A stretch of DNA of 64,000 bases from an uncultured Campylobacter sp. (GTDB lineage: Bacteria; Actinomycetota; Actinomycetes; Mycobacteriales; Mycobacteriaceae). The first letter of the stretch is position 1. Every line of letters begins with the position of its first letter. Positions 58,971 to 64,000 of this stretch are shown here, one piece after another. The stretch lies in contig CAMIME010000006.1 in assembly GCA_946221035.1 (NCBI GenBank), positions 5,669 to 69,668 on the forward strand. The letters are read 5' to 3'. Under the pieces are notes generated by a model. It made no database searches. It worked only from the letters and a program-made list of their open reading frames with translations, and was not told the origin of the DNA. A program made the position numbers and the translations under genes.

Positions 58971-59855
58971 CTAAGGCGTCAGCGCACCACCCGTGACGCC
59001 GAGCGTCTCGCCGGAGATGTAGGACGCGGCCTCGGAGGCGAGGAAGACGTACGCGCCGGCGAGCTCCGCCGGCTGGCCCGGGCGCCCCATGTCGGAGCCC
59101 TTGCCAAACTCGTCGACGACTTCCTTCGGCTGGCCCTCCGCCGGCTGGATCACGGTCCAGATCGGGCCCGGGGCCACGGCGTTGACGCGGATGCCCTTCG
59201 ACGGCAGCAGCTCGCCGGACAGGCCCTTGGCCAGGTTGTTGAAGGCGGCCTTGGTCATCGCGTAATCAAGGAGCTCCTTCGACGGGTCGTATGCCTGGAT
59301 CGAGGTGGAGAAGATGATGGAGGAGCCCGGCTCCATGTGCTTCACGGCCTCCTTGGTCACGCGGAAGGCGGAGTAGATGTTCGTCTTCATCGTGGCGTCG
59401 AAGTCCTCGTCGGAAATGTTGAGGATGCCGTCGTTCCACACCTGCCGCGACGCGTTGTTGACCAGGATGTCAATGCCCCCTAGACCCTCGACGGTCTTCT
59501 CCACCGCACTAACACAGTTCCCCAGCTCGGTGAGATCGCCCGGGATGGCGACGGCGGTGCGGCCTGCGTCCTCGATGAGTTTGACAATGCGGTCGGCGTC
59601 CTCCTGCTCCTCCGGCAGGTAGGCGATAGCAACGTCCGCGCCCTCGCGGGCGAACGCGATGGCGGTGGCGGCACCGATGCCGGAATCGCCGCCGGTGATC
59701 AGGGCGCGGCGGCCCTCGAGCTTGCCGGACCCCTCGTAGGTGCTCGCCCCCAGGTCGGGCTCGGTGGTCATCTTTTCTTCCAGGCCGGGATTGTTCTGGC
59801 GCGGCTCGGAATCGAATTCGGACGGGTACTTGGTGCGTGGATCAATCAAAGCCAT
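58971..59855 (-). CDS. SDR family oxidoreductase
   Basis: A 294-residue short-chain dehydrogenase of the long YhdF/YghA type. An N-terminal extension (MALIDPRTKYPSEFDSEPRQ) precedes the Rossmann motif ALITGGDSGIGAATAIAFA near residue 52; NNAS, SSIIFSTSIQAYDPS and YAMTKAA (catalytic Tyr/Lys) follow, then GIRVNAVAPGPIWT. Relatives are general-stress NAD(P) oxidoreductases of unknown substrate. TAGGGT (59863-59868), 7 nt before the ATG, overlaps the end of the BrkB-like gene, so it has its own promoter. Confidence 0.9.
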   Translation of the reverse strand: MALIDPRTKYPSEFDSEPRQNNPGLEEKMTTEPDLGASTYEGSGKLEGRRALITGGDSGIGAATAIAFAREGADVAIAYLPEEQEDADRIVKLIEDAGRTAVAIPGDLTELGNCVSAVEKTVEGLGGIDILVNNASRQVWNDGILNISDEDFDATMKTNIYSAFRVTKEAVKHMEPGSSIIFSTSIQAYDPSKELLDYAMTKAAFNNLAKGLSGELLPSKGIRVNAVAPGPIWTVIQPAEGQPKEVVDEFGKGSDMGRPGQPAELAGAYVFLASEAASYISGETLGVTGGALTP

Positions 59856-59865
59856 GGGCGCCACC

Positions 59866-61044
59866 CTACCGAGATTGCTCCTCGCGCCTTCGCGTGATTT
59901 CGTGCGCCGTCTTATCGGCCCAGTTCTGCGTCTTCGCCCGCCACAGCGCACCGGCGTTCGAGCGCGGCGGGGACTGGATCCTGCGCGCGGAATCCCACCC
60001 CAGCTGTAGTTCCTTGGCACGCAGCACCTCCGCGTCGATTTTCACCCCCTCCAGCAGCACGATGTTCATCACCCACACCAGGCCCAACACCGCGATGACG
60101 GTGCCGAAGGCGCCGTAGGGGCTGGTGATACCGATCGCCGACAGGTACCAACCGAACAGCACCCAAATCACCGTGATCACCACCAGCGCCGCCGACGATC
60201 CGAGCGTGAGCAGGCGGAATTTGCCGGGCCGCACGTTCGGCGCGAAGTAGTACAGCACGGACACAAGCGCAATTGCCACCAACGCAATCACCGGACCGCG
60301 CGCGTGCACCCACACCGGCAGGAAGATCTTGGTCAGGTAGTTCAGCGCGTCTTGGAGTTGGAGCGGTTCTGCGATCGGCCCCAGCACGGCAGTCACGATC
60401 GACTCCGTGAGCAGCGCGCCCAGCAGGATCACCACCCCGCCGATGACGAGCACGAGCGTGATCAACCACATCGTGAGCCACGTGATATGGATTGGCCTTC
60501 CCTCCATGCGCCCGTAAATGAGGTTCGCGTTGCGGGAAAAAGAGCGCACGTACGCCGAGGCAGACAACAGGGAGATGGTGATGGAAACCGCCAGCGCCAC
60601 CGTGGACTGCCCGGGCGTGCCCACGATGGTGTACAGCAAATCGAGCGCCTTGCCCTGCAGCTCTGCCGGGATGTACGTCTCCACCACATCGGACATGAGT
60701 GAATCGGCGGCATCCTCCTCCCGCGGCAGCAACAGCGACACGATGGAGTAGGTGGCCAGCAGCATCGGCGCCAAGGACAGCACCGTGTAGTAGGTCAGCG
60801 TGGCGCCCTTGTCCACCATGGCGTCGGTGGGAAAGTCGATGACCAGGCGTTTGAACACCAGCTTCCACCCCGGCCAGCTCAACCGGTTGCCGCGCGCAAG
60901 GGGATTACCGGCGAGCTCGCGCGGAGGCGTGACGGCCGGCTCGCCCGGCCCGTACGGCAGGATGAACTCGGCGCGGTGCGAGACCCCTTCGATTCCGAAG
61001 TCCGCGTCAGTGCTCCTGCCAGTATCCGAGCCAGGTGAATCCAT
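59866..61044 (-). CDS. YihY/BrkB family membrane protein
   Basis: A 392-residue protein with a soluble N terminus of about 70 residues and six membrane segments. VDKGATLTYYTVLSLAPMLLATYSI near residue 85 is the conserved first segment; the C-terminal GAFGTVIAVLGLVWVMNIVLLEGVKIDAEV is also typical. Sometimes called ribonuclease BN in error; the real function is uncertain (possible transporter). TAGCAT is 7 nt before the ATG at 61044. The C-terminal tail is basic and polar. Confidence 0.87.
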   Translation of the reverse strand: MDSPGSDTGRSTDADFGIEGVSHRAEFILPYGPGEPAVTPPRELAGNPLARGNRLSWPGWKLVFKRLVIDFPTDAMVDKGATLTYYTVLSLAPMLLATYSIVSLLLPREEDAADSLMSDVVETYIPAELQGKALDLLYTIVGTPGQSTVALAVSITISLLSASAYVRSFSRNANLIYGRMEGRPIHITWLTMWLITLVLVIGGVVILLGALLTESIVTAVLGPIAEPLQLQDALNYLTKIFLPVWVHARGPVIALVAIALVSVLYYFAPNVRPGKFRLLTLGSSAALVVITVIWVLFGWYLSAIGITSPYGAFGTVIAVLGLVWVMNIVLLEGVKIDAEVLRAKELQLGWDSARRIQSPPRSNAGALWRAKTQNWADKTAHEITRRREEQSR

Positions 61045-61054
61045 GCGTGCAATG

Positions 61055-61990
61055 CTATCCCGGCCGGCTGCCCGCCTTAGAGAGCGCCACCAGCGCGTCA
61101 GCCCACTCGGCGACCCGCGGGATGTAGCGCTCCGGCCGCCCATGGTTGAGAGTGGTCACCCCGTCCACGGTGTTTCGCCAACGCTCCGGAATGCCCTCCT
61201 CCCCCACCACCGCGCCGAGGAACGCGCCGACAATGGCCGCGTTGGTGTCCGTGTCCCCACCCAGCCCAATTGTCTCGACCAACGCTTCCTCAAAATCAGT
61301 CCCCTGCGCCACGTGGTACACCACCACATGCAGCGCGTTGAGCACCCAGCCGCCGCCGCTTGCAGGCGGCTCCTTCTCCCAGTTGTCCAACGTATAGTGG
61401 CGGCCGCGCGCCTTGTCGTCGAGGTACTGCGCCAGGTCCTCCTCACCCAGCCGCACGCGCAGCGCCTCGAGCGGGTCCGCACCGCCGAGCACATCCACCA
61501 GCGCACCCACGTACACCGCGTTCGCGGCCGCAGCCATGGGGTTCGGGTGGGTCAGGGCGGCGTCCACGCGCGAGAATTGCTGAGCGGCGGCCGCCTCGCC
61601 CGCGTAGGCGATGGCCAACGGACTGATGCGCATCATCGCTCCGTTCGCCTGCGAAGTTTCATCCATGCCTTCCCCAGATAGCGCCCTTCTGATGGTGTCC
61701 CCCCTGTCGAACGGGCCCGACTCAAGCCAGCCGGTGTAACGGCGCAGCACATCATCGGCGTCGAACCCGCCACGCTCCACCAGCGACTCAAGCAGCTCGA
61801 CCGCCATCTCCGTGTCGTCCGTGCCCTGACCAGCAACGAGCTTGTGCACACCTCCGGCGCGCATTTCGCGAACGCCGTCCGGGTACTGCCACGCGATATC
61901 CTCCGGCTGAGCAAATTCCACCAGCGCACCCAAGTTGTCGCCGATGACCAACCCGTAGAGCACCCCGCGGGCGCGTTGTTCCAACTGCAT
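61055..61990 (-). CDS. ADP-ribosylglycohydrolase family protein
   Basis: A 311-residue all-helical enzyme of the DraG/ARH type. GVLYGLVIGDNLGALVEF near residue 9, AGQGTDDTEMAVELLESLV near 53 (metal ligands TDDTE) and the C-terminal IGLGGDTDTNAAIVGAFLGAVVG near 240 (GGDTD) supply both magnesium sites. It should remove ADP-ribose from a protein, RNA or small molecule; no ADP-ribosyltransferase is adjacent. GGAGG precedes the ATG by 6 nt. Confidence 0.9.
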   Translation of the reverse strand: MQLEQRARGVLYGLVIGDNLGALVEFAQPEDIAWQYPDGVREMRAGGVHKLVAGQGTDDTEMAVELLESLVERGGFDADDVLRRYTGWLESGPFDRGDTIRRALSGEGMDETSQANGAMMRISPLAIAYAGEAAAAQQFSRVDAALTHPNPMAAAANAVYVGALVDVLGGADPLEALRVRLGEEDLAQYLDDKARGRHYTLDNWEKEPPASGGGWVLNALHVVVYHVAQGTDFEEALVETIGLGGDTDTNAAIVGAFLGAVVGEEGIPERWRNTVDGVTTLNHGRPERYIPRVAEWADALVALSKAGSRPG

Positions 61991-62044
61991 ACCTACCTCC
62001 TCTTCCCCAAGAACCGACCCTTTCACTGTATAAACTCGTCCGAC

Positions 62045-62443
62045 ATGAGCCTGCTCGATCGCCTGAAATTAGCACTAGGTTTCGAACCCGCGAAACGACT
62101 GGTTGAATTTCCCGAGGAGTTTGGCCAGGTAGCCGTCGAAAAGCTTGAAGTGCACACGGCGAACCTTTCGCCAGATACGGACGAGAAATTGGTCGTCGTC
62201 ACGCTACCTCAGAGCGCGCTCGAGCACCTCTCGCTTATCGACGCTCCGTTGCAGCTCACCTCCCCCAACCAACGCCCCGTCACGTGGGTGCCGGTGGACC
62301 GCGCCGCGGATCCGCTCCTTGACCCGAACCTGGGGTGGATCATCCCCGTCACCCCGGCCACTGCCGCTGAGCTCGCCGGATTGCCGGCCGGCCCGGGTGC
62401 CTACGAGCTGGAGAGCCTGCACCTCGGATTGGTGGTGGAGTAG
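62045..62443 (+). CDS. hypothetical protein
   Basis: A 132-residue soluble protein I cannot assign. It starts SLLDRLKLALGFEPAKRLVE and has a central beta-rich segment (EKLVVVTLPQSALEHLSLID) and PVTPATAAELAGLPAGPGAY near the end. TAAACT (62031-62036) is 8 nt before the ATG. It is divergent from the ADP-ribosylglycohydrolase gene and converges on the DASS transporter gene with a 3-bp gap. One motif copy lies at 62233. Confidence 0.68.
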   Translation: MSLLDRLKLALGFEPAKRLVEFPEEFGQVAVEKLEVHTANLSPDTDEKLVVVTLPQSALEHLSLIDAPLQLTSPNQRPVTWVPVDRAADPLLDPNLGWIIPVTPATAAELAGLPAGPGAYELESLHLGLVVE

Positions 62444-62446
62444 CGC

Positions 62447-63940
62447 TTACACCAGCCCGATCCAATTCCAGTACGTCGCGGACAGCAACAGAATCAGCAG
62501 GTAGCCCACCACAGTCAGCGGGATGCCGGTGCGGAGGAACTGCTGCGGGGTGAACGCGCCGGTGCCGTAGGCGAGCATGTTCTGCGGCGCGGACACCGGC
62601 AGCAGGAAGCCGAAGCAGATGACGAACTGCTGGATGATCACGAAGCCGAGGCCGCCGTTCGGGGCATCCAAGGTCGCCGCGAGCGCGATGAACACCGGAA
62701 TCAACGCCGAGGCCAACGAGGTCGCGGACGCAAATCCCAGGTGGATGATGATGTTAAACAGGCTCACGATCGCGATCGTGGCCAAAAGCGGCATCTTGTC
62801 CAGGCCGATGGCCCCGAACGTGGATTCCGACAGCCAGCTCGCGGCACCGGTGTTCAGCAGGAACGAGCCGAGGGAGATGCCGGCCGCGAACACCACGAGC
62901 GTTCCCCAGTTGATCTTTTCCTGAGCGTACTTCCACGTCATCACACCGATCCCCGGCATAAGCATGATGCCCACGGCCACGATGGTGATCACCGCGGAGC
63001 TGATCGGGTGCAGCACATCCTCCGTCGCCCAGAAGAACAGCAGCGCCACAGCGATGGCGGTTAGGCGCTTCTCGGCCCCGGACATCGGCCCCATCTCCGC
63101 CAGCTGCTTCTCGACGAGCTCACGTCCACCCGTAATCGATTCAGTCTCCGGCTTGATGGCCCAGCGCATAATGAAAAACAGCGCGATCGACATCAGCACC
63201 GACCACGGTGCGGCCCACAAAAACCACTGACCCCAGGACACCGATTGTCCCATCTGGTCCTCGATGAAGCCGATGGCCACCAGGTTCTGGGCAGCCGCGG
63301 TCTTGATGCCCACGTTCCATATGGAGACAGCCTGCGTGGCGGTGATGATGAGGAGGGCGGAGAGACGTGAGTCCGTCGGCAAGCCGAATGCTGCGACCAT
63401 GCCCAGCAGGATGGGCACGACGGCGCCGGCGCGCGCGGTCGCGGACGGGACGAAGAATGCGAGCACGATCGAGATGACGATCGCGCCGATGACGATTGCG
63501 GAGACCTTCTCCCCCGCCACCTTCAGGATGTAGAGCGCGAGCCTGCGGTGCAGCCCGGTCGCCTGCATCGCGGTGGCGAGTGCGAGCGCCGCCGCCACAA
63601 GCGCGACCGCCGAGGACGAGAATCCCGTCATCGCAGTGGAGAGCGCCGCTTTCGAGCCGACGAGCTTGCCCGGGTTGTCTGGGTCGGGTGCGAAGGTGAG
63701 CAGGATTGAGATGAGCCCGACGATCATGACGGCCGAGACCGGGTAGGACACCGCCTCGGAGACCCACATGATCACGGCGAACGCAAGCATGGCCAGCGCA
63801 ATCTGACCGGTGTAGTCCAGGCCCGGGATCGGGATGAGGAGGACAGCCGCAAGTGCCACGAACGACAAAACAAGTGCAACCGTCTTGCCCCGCCTCCGTT
63901 CGTCCACTGGAGCTGGCTTCTGGTCCACGGCTGTTGTCAC
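62447..63940 (-). CDS. DASS (SLC13) family carboxylate transporter
   Basis: A 497-residue divalent-anion:sodium symporter with about twelve hydrophobic segments. The repeat motifs include TGFSSSAVALVAAALALATAM near residue 105, FFVPSATARAGAVVPILLG near 165 and the second half ASATSLASALIPVFIAL near 408 with FLLPVSAPQNMLAYGTG, related to the SNT (Ser-Asn-Thr) and C-terminal dicarboxylate motifs. It probably imports succinate, malate or tartrate-like acids. GGAGGG lies 8 nt before the GTG. Confidence 0.88.
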   Translation of the reverse strand: MTTAVDQKPAPVDERRRGKTVALVLSFVALAAVLLIPIPGLDYTGQIALAMLAFAVIMWVSEAVSYPVSAVMIVGLISILLTFAPDPDNPGKLVGSKAALSTAMTGFSSSAVALVAAALALATAMQATGLHRRLALYILKVAGEKVSAIVIGAIVISIVLAFFVPSATARAGAVVPILLGMVAAFGLPTDSRLSALLIITATQAVSIWNVGIKTAAAQNLVAIGFIEDQMGQSVSWGQWFLWAAPWSVLMSIALFFIMRWAIKPETESITGGRELVEKQLAEMGPMSGAEKRLTAIAVALLFFWATEDVLHPISSAVITIVAVGIMLMPGIGVMTWKYAQEKINWGTLVVFAAGISLGSFLLNTGAASWLSESTFGAIGLDKMPLLATIAIVSLFNIIIHLGFASATSLASALIPVFIALAATLDAPNGGLGFVIIQQFVICFGFLLPVSAPQNMLAYGTGAFTPQQFLRTGIPLTVVGYLLILLLSATYWNWIGLV

Positions 63941-64000
63941 GGTAGATCCCTCCTCGATATTTAAGTGTCACCTCTAACTGTAATCAGCCCTGCCCCACCC

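Noticed and set aside
8883..62242. The 10-bp motif as KOPS, Chi or ParB site
   Set aside because: Copies are split almost equally between strands (8 and 9) with no polarity visible in 64 kb, and the sequence does not resemble known KOPS, Chi or parS consensus sequences.
8883..62242. The 10-bp motif as a simple reflection of a Leu-Ile-Asp protein motif
   Set aside because: Leu-Ile-Asp is also written with CTC elsewhere (for example in greA near 14647 and at 58247), the motif appears in three reading contexts including rare ATA codons, and one copy is intergenic.
1..64000. CRISPR arrays, insertion sequences, integrases, prophage genes, rRNA or a replication origin
   Set aside because: I looked for repeat-spacer patterns, transposase or integrase motifs, rRNA segments and dnaA boxes and found none I could support.

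Overview
This is a stretch of high-G+C actinobacterial chromosome. It is almost certainly from a Corynebacterium or a close relative in the Corynebacteriales. The evidence is mycothiol chemistry (mca), a gene order shared with mycobacteria in two blocks (xseA-xseB-DUF4245-glpX-fumC, glyA-coaA-Z-prenyl synthase-mca-DUF4307-greA; and mfd-TetR, glmU-prs, rplY-pth), an LGFP-repeat lipoprotein, two BioQ-type operators at bioA, and very many leaderless starts, with a TANNNT -10 box 6-8 nt before the ATG or GTG. I see no IS element, prophage or CRISPR array.

Layout. 1-7.1 kb: 3' end of xseA, xseB, DUF4245, class II FBPase, CPBP protease, fumarase C, a membrane-anchored orphan, and a TetR-DHA2 efflux operon with a clear operator. 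7.1-15.7 kb: acetyltransferase, LGFP lipoprotein, divergent LysR-effector-like/DUF5997 pair, glyA, coaA, Z-prenyl diphosphate synthase, mca and its small partner, DUF4307, greA, lipoprotein. 15.7-22.8 kb: Bax inhibitor-like protein, Sufu-like protein, luxS, the scar of a deleted photolyase gene, SGNH hydrolase, and a complete osmoprotectant ABC transporter. 22.8-25.6 kb: five genes reading leftward from a good promoter beside a tRNA-Leu gene. Its first two genes are 52- and 49-residue peptides, and I read the unit as a leaderless (aureocin A53-like) bacteriocin cluster. 25.7-33 kb: phytase-like esterase, scar of an SDR gene, CPBP protease, mfd, TetR, nadC. 33.2-39 kb: tRNA-Gln, a DUF3558 lipoprotein with a Gly-rich PPE/Esp-like protein, a Tat-exported multicopper oxidase, and a transporter. 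39-47.6 kb: glmU, prs, amino-acid permease, aromatic/HisC-type aminotransferase, gabD, MHS transporter, rplY. 47.6-53 kb: paired hairpins, two pth paralogues, FAH-family protein, nitronate monooxygenase, FMN reductase, prfC. 52.9-54.1 kb: a repeat-rich patch and a patatin gene cut by an ochre codon. 54.2-64 kb: bioAD with inverted BioQ sites shared with a peptide transporter, DUF2200, an orphan, SDR, BrkB-like protein, ADP-ribosylglycohydrolase, an orphan and a DASS carboxylate transporter.

Three things stand out. (1) The 10-mer GTCGATAAGC / GCTTATCGAC occurs 17 times, always preceded by C. It lies in both orientations and several reading frames, where composition predicts about 0.1 copies. 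It behaves like an uptake, segregation or modification motif, and I know of no description of it. (2) The five-gene bacteriocin-like cluster has two short structural genes that a routine ORF length cutoff would miss. (3) Several divergent gene pairs are only 16-25 bp apart and appear to use overlapping -10 boxes to make two leaderless mRNAs.
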